A stretch of DNA of 64,000 nucleotides from Chrysogorgia sp. JL179-B06 (taxonomy: Eukaryota; Cnidaria; Anthozoa; Scleralcyonacea; Chrysogorgiidae), in contig JAYKKM010000147.1 of assembly GCA_035772405.1 (NCBI GenBank), positions 3,926,501-3,990,500 on the forward strand. The letters are read 5' to 3'. The position numbers were made by a program, and so were the translations under genes. This document shows, piece by piece, positions 34,859-46,109 of the stretch; positions within the stretch are counted from its first letter, which is position 1; every line of letters begins with the position of its first letter. A model generated the notes under the pieces. That model searched no databases. It was given only the letters and a program-made list of their open reading frames with translations, and was not told the DNA's origin.

Positions 34859-37800
34859 TTAAGGTATGTCTCTCACTACAATGTTTTTGTGACCATATGC
34901 GTAGGAGTCAATACCATTTTCTAAAAGGTATCGTTTATCATCAAAACAGGATAGCGACACTTTATTAATTTCGTAACTACCTAGCTGATGTTTAACACTT
35001 CTAATGGTCTTCATTGTGTGTCGCAATTGTTTCTGCTCAAGTAACACACTTCTATAATCTTCGTGCTTGATCACTTTTTTAATTATATTCTTTCTAATGC
35101 CTTTAGCGGTTTTCCCACCACCCCCATCCTCTTTCAAATAGCTGTACATTTTACTGCGCAACCCAACGAACTCAATAATTGGTGTTCCAGCGCACTCGTC
35201 TTTCATCTTGCCAATAACTTTCTTATTCTCTTTGAAAGCGAACGGGTTGTCTGCAGGGTAATCGCTATTGTCAAACTTTTCGCGCTCCTCCATGAAGTCG
35301 GAATAAACGTCGCCAGTTTTGATTGAGTACAACAGACTGTCAGTGTCAGTGAAGTGCAATCTACAGGTGTCGCTAGAGTACTTTTTCATAATATAATTAT
35401 AGTGAAAATTGTACATCAGCGTTTTACTCAAGTCTAGTATGCACATACCCACATATGCAGGTCTATTTAGTGTCAGCGTTTCTTTAACCTTATGGACAGC
35501 GACTAAGTTCTCGCTAAATATTTTGCAAGACACAAACGTTGGCTTCGAGACAAGCTTTTCTAATTTCTTCGCAGTGGTCACTAATCTTACGTCCACACGC
35601 TTCCTCAAGTTTTCCATCGTTTTTTCCGAACACACTGTTGTTCATCAACTTGAAGAAGTCCTTCTCAAAAGCGTTCTTAGCCGCAGTTCTCTTGACTGTG
35701 TTAAAGTCGATGTACTTACCCAACCACTTGGACTGGTCGAACTGTAGGACCCTATACACCTTTTTGATTTTTAGTCCAAGACCCGTGTACAACTGCAGAT
35801 TTCTATAGTGACACACGTACTTTTTTTTGTCCATCAAATTAGTCACCAGCTTCTTTACACCACCAACACTCACGTTAAACTTATTTTTGATTTTCGTGCA
35901 GTACTCTGACAACATGTCGACAGTTATCTCCATCTTTTCAGGAGCCAGCGGGTAATCGTTATGTAGGTCATGCAAATGGGCTGGATACTCCAAGTCGACT
36001 TCAAGCAGTAAACCTTTTTTACTATTGTTGTGATAGTCGTGTAGATTAACCTTTTTTATTTCTTTCTCAGTCAACCACTTGAAGCCACCCGTAGGTAGAC
36101 TTCGACTCATTGCCCACCCATATAAATTGTTGGCGTCAAGGTACATCAAATACTTCGACTCTTGCGCTTTATCGTACCCCTTCATGTATTTATTATTCGC
36201 CACGCCATGTCTGTTGCATATGTAGCTCACACCACCACGCATACCTAATTCTACGAACTGGAACATGTCGATGTCGGACAATAACTCGAGTTCTACTCCA
36301 GTCATCTTTAACATGGCATCCCAAGCTAACCCAGGCGACGTGAAATAGTGACACGGGTCTAATTTATACTCGCGATGGCATGTCTTTCTAAAGTTCTCAA
36401 AAACGTCGGCAAGCAAGAGCACATCGCTTTTCAAATACAGGTCGTGATACCCACCCATACTTTCAACGTTGAAGTAGTCCCACACATCGATGGCGCGCTC
36501 ATGCATTTCCTCCGTAATATGCTCATCATTCAGAACGCTGTAGAAGTCCTTTTTGGAGGGTAACTCGCTTTCGTCGAATTTTTCAAAGGAGTCCATGTAA
36601 TCATAGGGATAGACCCCCTTTCTTGTCATAAGTGCCAACCCCTCGTCGCGAAACACTTCTGACGTGTATTTGAAAGCGTCCCTTGGTAGGTTCTTCACCA
36701 AGTTGTCTAGGCCGCTACTCATGAACTGGAAGCTGTCCAAAAATACCAAGTTTTTTCCAAGCATGAACGCCATGTACTTCTCCATGTTGTTTGGTATCAC
36801 ATTTATGTCTTGGCCAAACTTACCAATCTCCTGCATAATGAAATGGCTATCATAGCCACGTAAGTTATGAAAGATCACAGGGATTTTGTCAGTCAACTTA
36901 AAGTTCACATTACAATCACGATGTGCGGACCCTCTGTACTTACCTGACACGTGACAGTGGTCTCTCACTCTAACGTTAGCACCAGTGTACTCAACACTGC
37001 AAATATGACAACTTTTAGCCTCGTCAAAGTTCTTCTTATCGGCATCAGTCAGTATCATTTCTTTGTTAAAGTGACTCTCAGATGTCTCTTTACAATATTC
37101 GACAATTTCTAACATCTCCCCAATGAACTTGTTGACTGCGTTTTCACCGCGATACACTTTCACTGGCTTACTGTACTCGTTGTCGTAGCAACAAACTAAT
37201 TTATACCCATAACCGCAGTCAACGTGTCTCTGATAAGCGTTTGTGTAGCTACACTCGCTTGACAGCTTTGTTGTGTGCACCTTCTGTGTGATAGCCTCAA
37301 AGTCTGCATACACCACAAATGGTACATTTAATTGTCTGCTAAAATTCTCGTATTTCACTTTCGCACCTTTTTGCGGCATTTTAATAGCTTGCTTCCCATT
37401 AATGACCAAACACACTTCCACATGACTTTCAAGCACGTCCGCACGGGTGAAACACTGCAAACAATACCTGCAAAAGTGCTTTCTCGCCTTGTGCTCTGTC
37501 TGACGGTACATGAATTTGTTAAAGTCGCGAATGTACACATAATGCTTGTTGCCCACGTCATTAGTTATCAACAATAGGTCCATATGGTCAGGATACGCCT
37601 CCTTAGAAACGTACACAGGGAATGGCTGCTTATTTTCATACCCAAAAACATTGATGCTAATTTCGTTAGCCTTTTCGATCTTGTTGTAGTCTTTGACTGA
37701 TACTGGGAAGTCAATTCCGTCATAATTCAGCTCACCGACATGCCTAGCGTACTTCGACGTTCTATCGGAGTGTTTTCCAACAGGAAACTTATGCGTTAGG

Positions 37801-38450
37801 TGGCACCATCTAAAGCACTCGTTGTCATCATCGTTATTTACGTTTATCAAGCCCTTCATACTATTACGCAGCTCCTTTGGCAACACAATGTAGCTACTCC
37901 CGTGCAAAGGTCTGTAAATAGCGACATTAACATAGTGTGCATCTATTTTGTCGATAGTCCATCCAGACCCCTCAGATAACCACCCAGCTATCCGCGTCAA
38001 AATCTGCTCCGACCCGCGATTGGCGACACCCTCGATGTCATGCTCGTTAATGACGACGAACGTTTCGCTGTTAAAGTAGGCAGTTTTGTATGTGGTCTTA
38101 TCGAGTTCTAAAACTTTCTCAAAAGTGACCTTGACTGTCTCCACCACTTTCATTCCGTTGGTCTCACCCAGCTCACGTCTCAAAAGGTTAGTGACAGCAC
38201 TTCTACTACCATTTACCTGATTAATGTCTCTGTCGTCAATTACCTCGACTCCATAGGACCTTGTGAACCCTCTCAGTGCTCGATCCAACAAATGTGTTGA
38301 CGGTGCGAGGTCTTCGACTACAGATTGTGTTTCTTGATCTCTAAAGAAGCCGTGAACGTTGGTCGCTTCATCTGTTAGTGAATTGACAACGGCTGCACTC
38401 GTCTTATGCGCCCGTCTTTTTCTCAGCGGGTTTCTCACAGTCCGACTCAT
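34859..38450 (-). pseudogene. Protein-primed PolB, copy 2, frameshifted
   Basis: Identical to the copy 1 polymerase except for one extra T in a T-run at 35620-35625 (six instead of five). The shift falls within polymerase motif B, so the N-terminal 940 residues and the last 250 residues are in different frames. Motif C and the KMY motif are only in the second part. Everything else is open, so the break is either a sequencing/assembly error or a very recent mutation. Confidence 0.9.
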
Positions 38451-38460
38451 TGGCTTATAC

Positions 38461-39072
38461 TTACACTACACTTTTTTTCTTAGCCCACTCATTGTAATAA
38501 ATATCGCCACTCTCACACCATCCCAGCTTTGGGTACACAACCCCAAACAAATTATCGTCAAACTTCTCTTTCACCTTCCCGTCTTTGAGGTCTGACACCT
38601 TCTTGAGCGTCTCTAATTGTCTTCTATGACACAACCTAATAATGTAGTATCCATATCTGCTGACATTTCTACCCTTTATCAAATTGCATGAGTACAACAC
38701 ATTGACAACTTTCAAGAAGTCCTCTTTTATCAACTCAAGGTGCTCACCCTTCACAACGTTCCGTAGTCTCCTCCCCATCCACCAAGACCGTTTGTGAACG
38801 CTTTTTAGTCGCGTGAGTCTCATGTCGCTGTAACTCTGAGTGTAACCCCATTCGATGTCACCACACTTTGGACACGCGTACCCACCACAGTCAGTGATGT
38901 TTTTCACAACGTCACAATCCGAGCAGTGGTGAATTCTGAAGGTGTCTCCACACTCAGTTTGCGTCTCACTCGTGATTTCGTCAATTGTGTAACCGTAGCT
39001 CATCTGCCTCATAAGTTTGTCCATCACTCTTATACTACTCCAACATATTTTTTTCAACGAACTAGCACCCAT
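38461..39072 (-). CDS. Zinc-ribbon, possible VLTF3-like protein, copy 2
   Basis: 203 aa, same as the protein encoded at 20874-21485, with Cys4 ribbon intact and the 19-nt overlap with the next gene kept. Confidence 0.55.
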   Translation of the reverse strand: MGASSLKKICWSSIRVMDKLMRQMSYGYTIDEITSETQTECGDTFRIHHCSDCDVVKNITDCGGYACPKCGDIEWGYTQSYSDMRLTRLKSVHKRSWWMGRRLRNVVKGEHLELIKEDFLKVVNVLYSCNLIKGRNVSRYGYYIIRLCHRRQLETLKKVSDLKDGKVKEKFDDNLFGVVYPKLGWCESGDIYYNEWAKKKSVV

Positions 39073-39473
39073 AGCGCTATTCCACTACCCAAGCCTAGCG
39101 CGCTAACAAACAATAATTGGTATTCCTTCATTTCCGCACTCGGTTGGTAGTAATCCGCAATCTTCGGGGACTCAGTGAACACTCGTCCGCCGTGCTGAAT
39201 AGTCATCGCTCTTCCAAGCTCCTCCAACGCGCGGCTTGTGTCATTAATGTCAGCATTAGCATCAGAGAGCCGTTGTCGTAAACGCTGGATCTTATCTCTC
39301 TTGGCGACTTCGTTTTCAGACCACGCTTCTTTCGCACTGGCTAGCTGCTCCAACGCGTGGTTGTGTCTTTCCATCTCAGCTTCATAGCCTGTGTGATTAA
39401 ACTTTGAAAACATAAAGCCAGCGCCTGCAAAAGCCACTGCATTAAAAATCCCTCCAGCCACAACGCTCACCAT
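39054..39473 (-). CDS. TM - coiled coil - TM protein, copy 2
   Basis: 139 aa, same as that at 21467-21886. Confidence 0.75.
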   Translation of the reverse strand: MVSVVAGGIFNAVAFAGAGFMFSKFNHTGYEAEMERHNHALEQLASAKEAWSENEVAKRDKIQRLRQRLSDANADINDTSRALEELGRAMTIQHGGRVFTESPKIADYYQPSAEMKEYQLLFVSALGLGSGIALWVLVR

Positions 39474-39477
39474 TAAC

Positions 39478-39720
39478 TTACATTGATTTGAATGGATCTG
39501 TCGGTATCCACTTTTTCGATTGCATCCATTTTACTAACAGCGTTCCTGCACCAACAGCTGCAGCAAGTTTCACTGTGCCTTTAACTGTCTCTGGTGTTCC
39601 CAATGGTTCTCCCAAAGCCTTTTTAGAAATCATACTCACTACCACAGCACCAGTCGTAACAAGTAGCGCATCGTACAATTCGTTCATAAGTTCTTTTCGA
39701 TCGATCGTAGCCATATACAT
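39478..39720 (-). CDS. Small hydrophobic membrane protein, copy 2
   Basis: 80 aa, same as that at 21891-22133. Confidence 0.65.
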   Translation of the reverse strand: MYMATIDRKELMNELYDALLVTTGAVVVSMISKKALGEPLGTPETVKGTVKLAAAVGAGTLLVKWMQSKKWIPTDPFKSM

Positions 39721-39735
39721 TGTCGTGTGTTTTGT

Positions 39736-40065
39736 TTAAGAATCAAATGTGTCTAACGCTGGACGGTGAGTTCTATGACTTTCTGACGCAGGTGTTGGTG
39801 CAGCACTCACTTTTTCACTGCTAATTGTGTACCATAGCGAAGCACCAGCAATGATCACACCAAGTGTTCCAACAATGTAACCATAGCTCCACTCACCACC
39901 CTGTTCTTCGTTAACTATCATTTCACGCATTTTCTTTTCTTTCGCAGCTTTCGATATCTCAGCCAACTTTTTACCAGCAGCGACGCGCTTTGGGTCCTTC
40001 ACCTTAACACTTTTCACATCAGCCGTGATCTTCGCTTCAACAGCCGTCTGTGAGTCCTCGACCAT
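39736..40065 (-). CDS. Single-pass membrane protein with basic N terminus, copy 2
   Basis: 109 aa, same as that at 22149-22478. Confidence 0.7.
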   Translation of the reverse strand: MVEDSQTAVEAKITADVKSVKVKDPKRVAAGKKLAEISKAAKEKKMREMIVNEEQGGEWSYGYIVGTLGVIIAGASLWYTISSEKVSAAPTPASESHRTHRPALDTFDS

Positions 40066-40091
40066 CTAATACACTATCACGTGTTATCTTA

Positions 40092-40198
40092 CTCACAGTT
40101 GACCTCACAGGTGTCTCACAGTTGACCTCACAGGTATCTCACAGTTCCAGACCAAACGCACTAAAAAAAATTAGGATTTTTTCTGGGGGTATAACATA
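40092..40198. promoter_or_regulatory. Divergent promoter region with direct repeats, copy 2
   Basis: Same 'ctcacagttgacctcacagg' repeats as 22505-22610. The A-run is eight instead of seven. Confidence 0.55.
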
Positions 40199-40933
40199 AT
40201 GACTCAAGCCCGAGAAATCAGCGAAGAAGATATTGCCAACATGTTGAGAACAGCCTTTATCAGTGTGCCTACCCTACAAGACGCCTCTGGACCTATCGTC
40301 TTAAACGAGTACTTCTCAACATACACAATGTTCGACCCCAACCCTGAAGGGCCACCAAAACGGCTTGGCTCTCAGATCCGCCATACGAGGTATCTTCTCG
40401 ACGCTTGGATTGATCTTCGAGAGGAGAGAGCCAACGAGCTTGCTGGTACGTTAGCTGACATAATCCCTGTGTGGTGTTACTCACCATTCAAATACCTTAT
40501 GTTAGCGAGTGGTGTCTACTTGAGCAACCCTAGTGAGTCCAACGCCACATTACTCGGTAATTTCCTCCAAGTGTTCTTAGCGACCCTTCTGTGGAAACCA
40601 TGCCCAACCAAAGCCAAAGCGTGGCTAGAGCTCGCCGCAAACCGCGACGTTCACGTTTGCAAGGTTGGGTGTAATGAGATACTGGGTGTGGGTGATATCA
40701 GGGACCACGTACTCTCGCCTGCCCACAGACACTTTGCGAGAAATAAAAACGTGTACGCCTGTTACCCATGCGGTGTGGTCACCAACGACCCACTACATCG
40801 CTTAAGACACGAGAGCTCGAGGTCTCATCTTAAAAACTTAGAGCTCCAGCGGATATTCAACAATGAACAGCAGTTGCCGCAAGAGGGGAGAGCGTTTCTC
40901 TTGAGGTATAGTAACCATGAAGAAAGTCGGTAG
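40199..40933 (+). CDS. Two-zinc-finger protein, copy 2
   Basis: 244 aa, same as that at 22611-23345. The 17-nt overlap with tk is kept. Confidence 0.7.
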   Translation: MTQAREISEEDIANMLRTAFISVPTLQDASGPIVLNEYFSTYTMFDPNPEGPPKRLGSQIRHTRYLLDAWIDLREERANELAGTLADIIPVWCYSPFKYLMLASGVYLSNPSESNATLLGNFLQVFLATLLWKPCPTKAKAWLELAANRDVHVCKVGCNEILGVGDIRDHVLSPAHRHFARNKNVYACYPCGVVTNDPLHRLRHESSRSHLKNLELQRIFNNEQQLPQEGRAFLLRYSNHEESR

Positions 40934-41489
40934 ACTAGAAATCGTGATTGGTCCCATGTTCGCGGGAAAAACGACAGAGACTCTTCGCAGGTTAGTCACG
41001 TTAAGTAAATCAGGGCTCAAAGTCCTCTACATGAACAACACAGGTGACACTAGGCGAACTGACCACGCGTTCTCCACACATCGTCAGACCATTGTTGTCG
41101 GATCAGACAGTTTACCTGCGAAGTTAATCACCAACCTCCCAAGTTCTTTCGAGCTAACTGGCTACGACGTCATCGGAATTGATGAAGGCCATTGGTACTC
41201 TGATCTACTCCCAATTATTCACGAATACATTAAAGCTGGCATTCACGTCATTATTTGTGGTCTCATATCAACAGAGCACTTAAAAAGACTTGGTGAACTC
41301 GACACGCTCTTCCCAATGGCAGACGACATCACCTTTCTAAAAGCGTATTGCGCCGTTTGTCGCGACACTTACGGAACAACTGTTGAAGCGTCATTCAATT
41401 GGAGATACAACCCAGGACCATCATTCGTTGGTGGTGCTGAGCAATATCGTGCAGTGTGCAGACGTCATCATCCTTCCACACAAAATTAA
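40917..41489 (+). CDS. tk: Thymidine kinase, copy 2
   Basis: 190 aa, identical to the copy 1 enzyme. Walker A, lid and zinc ligands are intact, so the window encodes two full thymidine kinases. Confidence 0.95.
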   Translation: MKKVGRLEIVIGPMFAGKTTETLRRLVTLSKSGLKVLYMNNTGDTRRTDHAFSTHRQTIVVGSDSLPAKLITNLPSSFELTGYDVIGIDEGHWYSDLLPIIHEYIKAGIHVIICGLISTEHLKRLGELDTLFPMADDITFLKAYCAVCRDTYGTTVEASFNWRYNPGPSFVGGAEQYRAVCRRHHPSTQN

Positions 41490-41712
41490 GGGTGTTCTCG
41501 GATACCCCACTTTTTAAATTTAGACATTGGTCACATGAAGCGTCCAATGTCTCCCGTAGAAACATTTTTTCACACAGTGGTCAGAAGGTTTGTGAAATAA
41601 AGAGAGAAAGTTTCGCAGATATTTTTCACCGAGTTAAAAACGTCTTTAAAAAATGCTAGAGCAGTTGTCTCAACAATGAGAACGAGTGCTAATTCGACTT
41701 ATTACTCACTGT

Positions 41713-42474
41713 CTAAAAAGTCTCTTTACAATAGCGTCTCTCATGGTTACTCAACGCTGATTTATTTTTAAATTTACGAAGGCAGTGAGAGCACTGAAAC
41801 CCAACGTCAAAGAGATATTTTATTACCGTGGTAATAGCGTCGTCGTACGAGTCGCACAACAACGTTAGATAACCAGCGGATTTATATCTGAGCAACAGAG
41901 ACTCCTGCTCTTTGGATGTCTTGCCTGTGCCACCTGGATTCTTGAACTCAATCACGAGTCCGCTGTGCTGTCGGTTTGCATTAGCAATAACTAAGTCAGG
42001 CGTTCCACGTTGGTAACCTTTTTTCCACGAATTTATTCTTTTACTCGAAGTGTCTTGATTTTCACCACAAGCGGCTATCAAAATAGCCTCTGGATAATAT
42101 TTCCTAAGAAAACCAACAACTTTCGTGTGGAGATCGAACTCAGTGATCATTACGAATTGATTGTGTTTGAGACCAACGTCAGCTAAACTTTTTTTAACGC
42201 TTGGTAAGACTTCTGAGTGCACCCACCTTCCAAAGTGTTTCGCGCGCTCCAATTTACTCGAGAACGTCAATGAGTAGACTCCAAGTTCGTTGATAAACGA
42301 GGCCTGCTCTATCTTCATTTTACAGTCAGGTTCGACGTGGTCGTTGACTGCATCTTTTGGTCGAGCATAACCTAGAGCGCTCGCGACTTCTTTCGCTTTG
42401 AACCATATTTCACCGTTGTGATTAACCGTCGTGATTTGGTGACCATCAAATAATCGCACTGAGTTGGTTGCCAT
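41713..42474 (-). CDS. BRO-N / nuclease / zinc-finger fusion, copy 2
   Basis: 253 aa, identical to that at 24125-24886, with the PD...EFK nuclease-like residues and the Cys2-His-Cys finger intact. Confidence 0.85.
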   Translation of the reverse strand: MATNSVRLFDGHQITTVNHNGEIWFKAKEVASALGYARPKDAVNDHVEPDCKMKIEQASFINELGVYSLTFSSKLERAKHFGRWVHSEVLPSVKKSLADVGLKHNQFVMITEFDLHTKVVGFLRKYYPEAILIAACGENQDTSSKRINSWKKGYQRGTPDLVIANANRQHSGLVIEFKNPGGTGKTSKEQESLLLRYKSAGYLTLLCDSYDDAITTVIKYLFDVGFQCSHCLRKFKNKSALSNHERRYCKETF

Positions 42475-42497
42475 TACTATAGCCCTGCAAAAAAAAA

Positions 42498-42638
42498 CTA
42501 CTCGACATAGGTGTCAGGTTTTTTATAGATCTGGTTTGTTGTGTACCAATGCAGCAAATACGTTTTATTAGCCCTCAGTTTTCTACGTCGTCTGAAAAAG
42601 TTTCTAATGTTACGAGCCAGTTTTCTAAGCCAACCCAT
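42498..42638 (-). CDS. Arg-rich basic small protein, copy 2
   Basis: 46 aa, identical to that at 24910-25050. Confidence 0.6.
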   Translation of the reverse strand: MGWLRKLARNIRNFFRRRRKLRANKTYLLHWYTTNQIYKKPDTYVE

Positions 42639-42646
42639 CACATAAC

Positions 42647-42856
42647 TTAGGTCACGTCTCCCACCACTCCTACAGTGTCTAATTCTGCGGGTAGCGTAAT
42701 AGGTTTGCCGTAAGTCTTTTTAGACCTCATACCAATTTCAGCGTGGAGCTCTAGAGTGACGTCACCGCGACCAAATGATCCACCAGCTTTGAACATGTGA
42801 TCAGTCGTCTTATTTATCTTATATATTTCATGGGGTCTCGAAATACATGCTCCCAT
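42647..42856 (-). CDS. Small myristoylation-type protein, copy 2
   Basis: 69 aa, identical to that at 25059-25268. Confidence 0.6.
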   Translation of the reverse strand: MGACISRPHEIYKINKTTDHMFKAGGSFGRGDVTLELHAEIGMRSKKTYGKPITLPAELDTVGVVGDVT

Positions 42857-43808
42857 TTACTTTACACCATATTCCTTCATCATTTCTCCACCCATGATTA
42901 TGATGTCTCGGTTCGTCATGTAGCCACTCACAATTTTCACACCGTAGAATTCTATCAACGATGGGTGTGCATAGGGCGCTAGTGGTATTCCTGGTCGGTG
43001 TATTCCAAAAATCGTTCCATAGGGTGTGCCTATCTTTTTCATGTTCGCTATGAAGTCTGAATCGGTTGACTTAACGTTGTTGACCCTGACATGTGAATTG
43101 TCCATTTGCCAGTGTATCGATATCATGTGCGTTTTACTTATGTCAACACCACTCGGGATAGTGCATACGCTCTCCATTGCTGGGATGCTACCACCATACG
43201 CGAGTCCATTAGTCATACCAGTCTTGTACCCTATGAACTTATCCCAACTACCATCGTCGTTTGATATAATTGTCTCCCAATTTGATCCAGCGGTTCTCAT
43301 GGGTAACCTCACCACAACAAAAATGGAAAGATCACACCACTGCATACTGGGGCAGTTAAAATGAAGACCTGACTCAAGTGGGATTGGTGTTAACACAGGT
43401 GATAGAAAACTTTGACTCACACCGCTGATGCCGACAATAGGACCATAAGCCGGGTTGTTTTTGCACTAATTTACTTGTTTCACCAATAGCTTTCACTTTG
43501 TTTGAACCATTGGTGTGAAATTCCACATTTTTCAAGGCGTGTGTGCTAACGTTGAAGTCGAGCACAAGATTATATGACTGACTCTTGAGGAAACCCGATA
43601 GCAATTGCTCTAGAGTTCTTTTATTCGCGACATCTGAGTCATCGACTGGATCTGCTACGTTTTTTATCGCTGAGCCTTGCATGTCTATGAGTCCAGACAT
43701 CCTTCCACCGGTCGCGCTTAATTTAGGATCTTCGTCCAGATGTCTTTTCGTTCTCTTCAGTATTTTATCGTGAGGGTCGTCAGACTCATACCCATAGTTT
43801 AGGCTCAT
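42857..43808 (-). pseudogene. Fibre-like protein, copy 2, frameshifted
   Basis: One extra T in the run at 43458-43462 (five instead of four) splits the gene into an N-terminal part with the phage-fibre phrase (about 118 residues in frame) and a C-terminal part with the lectin-like domain. No other damage is seen. Confidence 0.88.
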
Positions 43809-43810
43809 TA

Positions 43811-45208
43811 CTACTTCAAGGTGTATTTGGTTACTAAATAGCCAGACACCGCTGAGAACCCTAAGATTATCGCTAGCGTTGTCGTGGTGTCTGACTTACT
43901 TGTGGCGGTCTGTGCTATTTGATTGGTGGTGACCACTGTTTTCTTCGCGACAGGTCCTAGCTTTGAAGGTGGTGCGACTAGAGTTTCCAAGTGGAGCCCT
44001 GCCGCTTGATGGACTTTTTTACGCTTCACTTTTGACGCTTGGTGGTAGTTCAACCCGTCATTATACCCAAATGTCATCCCAGTTTCAGACGAAGTTCTGA
44101 GCACGTTATTGTAACCGACAATGGGGTCCTTTAACAAGACCATGCTTCTGGGGATCAGCCAAGTGTTGGGTGTCACAGCTGTGTCTAGCTTAACTTTGAT
44201 CTCACTAATCGCTTTGTTCATAAGGTTGATCCAAACACTTGGTGAATACTGAACCACACCGTCTTCAATGATGTCTCTAAAGATTTGTTGTGTTTCTCGA
44301 GCACTAGCTCTAGTTCCCACGATGCTTTGCTTTGACCTCGCTTGGGCTCCAAGAATGGCACGCATGTAAACTTCAATCGATTGGTTTAGTAGTTCTTGTC
44401 CTAATGGTGTGAACCCGTCAGAGTGTCTTGGGCAATACCGACGATAATCACCTTGGATATCCTTGATGTATCTATTGTCAACATCAGTCAATGGTAGGTG
44501 ACCTTTCAAAAGTCGCCAGTCAGGGAGGTACAGTCTTAAGATGTTGTTAATGTCAACTTGACTCTTACTTAAACGAAACATCACACGACGAATGGTGAAG
44601 TACACATGAAACCTCATGAGACCCACGACTTGCTTCGGAACGTCGACGTGATAACTCAAGTTCTGTAGAGACACCCCTGAACGGTACGTGGCGATGTACA
44701 TACCTGCGATCGCTTGATAGTAGCTCTCCGTTAGAGTCCAAACTGTGTTAACGTTACCACCAATTGCCTTGTCGTTGTGACGTCTTTTGGTGTCAATGAA
44801 TATTTTCGGTAGATTTGATTTGAAGGAATTATTGTCGTCAACAAAGACGTCAAAATTGTGGGTTGGGTAATTTAGGACATATGGTGGAAACGTCTCGACT
44901 TCTCTGTAGCTCTTGTGGGTCTCTGTCAGTAGTAACTTTGGGACACGCCCATCGCTCGACCATATTCTTGGGAATCTTGGTGTATTGCTAAGGAATTTTG
45001 TGAAGCCCTTGTTCTTCGTGAACTTTGGTGACTTTATGTTTATCATGTCAGAGTACTTTGGACCTGACTTGAAGTAAATGTCAACGGTCTTGACTGTTTT
45101 ATTGTCGTCTGCGAGGTTGTACCCAAACTCAAACTCGTTTAATTGCGCGTTTGGGAACTCACTAAGAAAAATTAGTTCGCCTTGTCTTCTTTTCGTCAAC
45201 ACTCGCAT
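43811..45208 (-). CDS. 465-aa structural-type membrane-anchored protein, copy 2
   Basis: Same as that at 26222-27619, started at the ATG rather than the upstream GTG. Confidence 0.7.
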   Translation of the reverse strand: MRVLTKRRQGELIFLSEFPNAQLNEFEFGYNLADDNKTVKTVDIYFKSGPKYSDMINIKSPKFTKNKGFTKFLSNTPRFPRIWSSDGRVPKLLLTETHKSYREVETFPPYVLNYPTHNFDVFVDDNNSFKSNLPKIFIDTKRRHNDKAIGGNVNTVWTLTESYYQAIAGMYIATYRSGVSLQNLSYHVDVPKQVVGLMRFHVYFTIRRVMFRLSKSQVDINNILRLYLPDWRLLKGHLPLTDVDNRYIKDIQGDYRRYCPRHSDGFTPLGQELLNQSIEVYMRAILGAQARSKQSIVGTRASARETQQIFRDIIEDGVVQYSPSVWINLMNKAISEIKVKLDTAVTPNTWLIPRSMVLLKDPIVGYNNVLRTSSETGMTFGYNDGLNYHQASKVKRKKVHQAAGLHLETLVAPPSKLGPVAKKTVVTTNQIAQTATSKSDTTTTLAIILGFSAVSGYLVTKYTLK

Positions 45209-45223
45209 ATAACACACACCACA

Positions 45224-45379
45224 TTATATGGTCGGGATTGTGGTATTAATTAGAGACCCAACGGAAACTGTGGATCTACCAGAGGCACTTTTGACGTTTG
45301 GCTCAGATGTAGCCTTCGACGTGTTCACCATCGCACGTTTGTAGTGCTTTCCATAGTACTCATGAAGGACTTTCTGCAT
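45224..45379 (-). CDS. Small ORF, 51 aa, copy 2
   Basis: Same as that at 27635-27790. Confidence 0.4.
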   Translation of the reverse strand: MQKVLHEYYGKHYKRAMVNTSKATSEPNVKSASGRSTVSVGSLINTTIPTI

Positions 45380-45393
45380 ATATAATATACCAT

Positions 45394-46104
45394 ATGTTAT
45401 ACATAATGCGAAAGTTGACGGTATTCATTGAAGGTGTAGAAAAAGTTGTGTCCTTTGACAACGCGATGATGATCACGCACGATAACCCATGCATTATGGT
45501 CAAGACAGCCACTGTGTTTTGGGACTACCATAACACAACAAATGACTCCTATATTCGGACCTTAGTGACTATTAAACCAGGGTCACAAACTTATAGAACT
45601 ACTATGGTGGGTGAGGGGCACTTTAGCTTCGACACGCTAGTCAAAACCTTGAAGCTAGATCTTAGCGAGCATGGGGTGAATCTCGAGATAGAGAAACTGT
45701 CACCCACAGGCAAATGCAGGGCCCGGGCTGATAGTGTAGTTTTCTTTTACACCCTCGGGCCTCTACTTGGTTTCGCGGGAGATGCGTCGATCGATGGTGA
45801 CTCACAGTGGGAGATCAGCCCAAACGAGGTCGACATGTATAGAGGTCTGAAGTACATAGAGATCTCATGTGATATTGTTGACTCTGAGAGCAATGTAGGT
45901 ATTGATGGGAAGCGTAGTAATGTGATCACGACGTTACCAATACCCACTGAACAGTCTTTGAAAGGGTCAGTGCAGCGTCATGTGGACATTGAGTCTAAGG
46001 TGGGTATTAAAAAAGGTGTTTACTCAAGTATGACGTTTCGCGTCAAACCAAATAACGATAGTCTCAAAATTGGCGCGGTGCTATTGGAACTGTATATTGT
46101 GTGA
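45394..46104 (+). CDS. Penton-like minor capsid protein, copy 2
   Basis: 236 aa, identical to that at 27805-28515. Confidence 0.75.
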   Translation: MLYIMRKLTVFIEGVEKVVSFDNAMMITHDNPCIMVKTATVFWDYHNTTNDSYIRTLVTIKPGSQTYRTTMVGEGHFSFDTLVKTLKLDLSEHGVNLEIEKLSPTGKCRARADSVVFFYTLGPLLGFAGDASIDGDSQWEISPNEVDMYRGLKYIEISCDIVDSESNVGIDGKRSNVITTLPIPTEQSLKGSVQRHVDIESKVGIKKGVYSSMTFRVKPNNDSLKIGAVLLELYIV

Positions 46105-46109
46105 ATTAT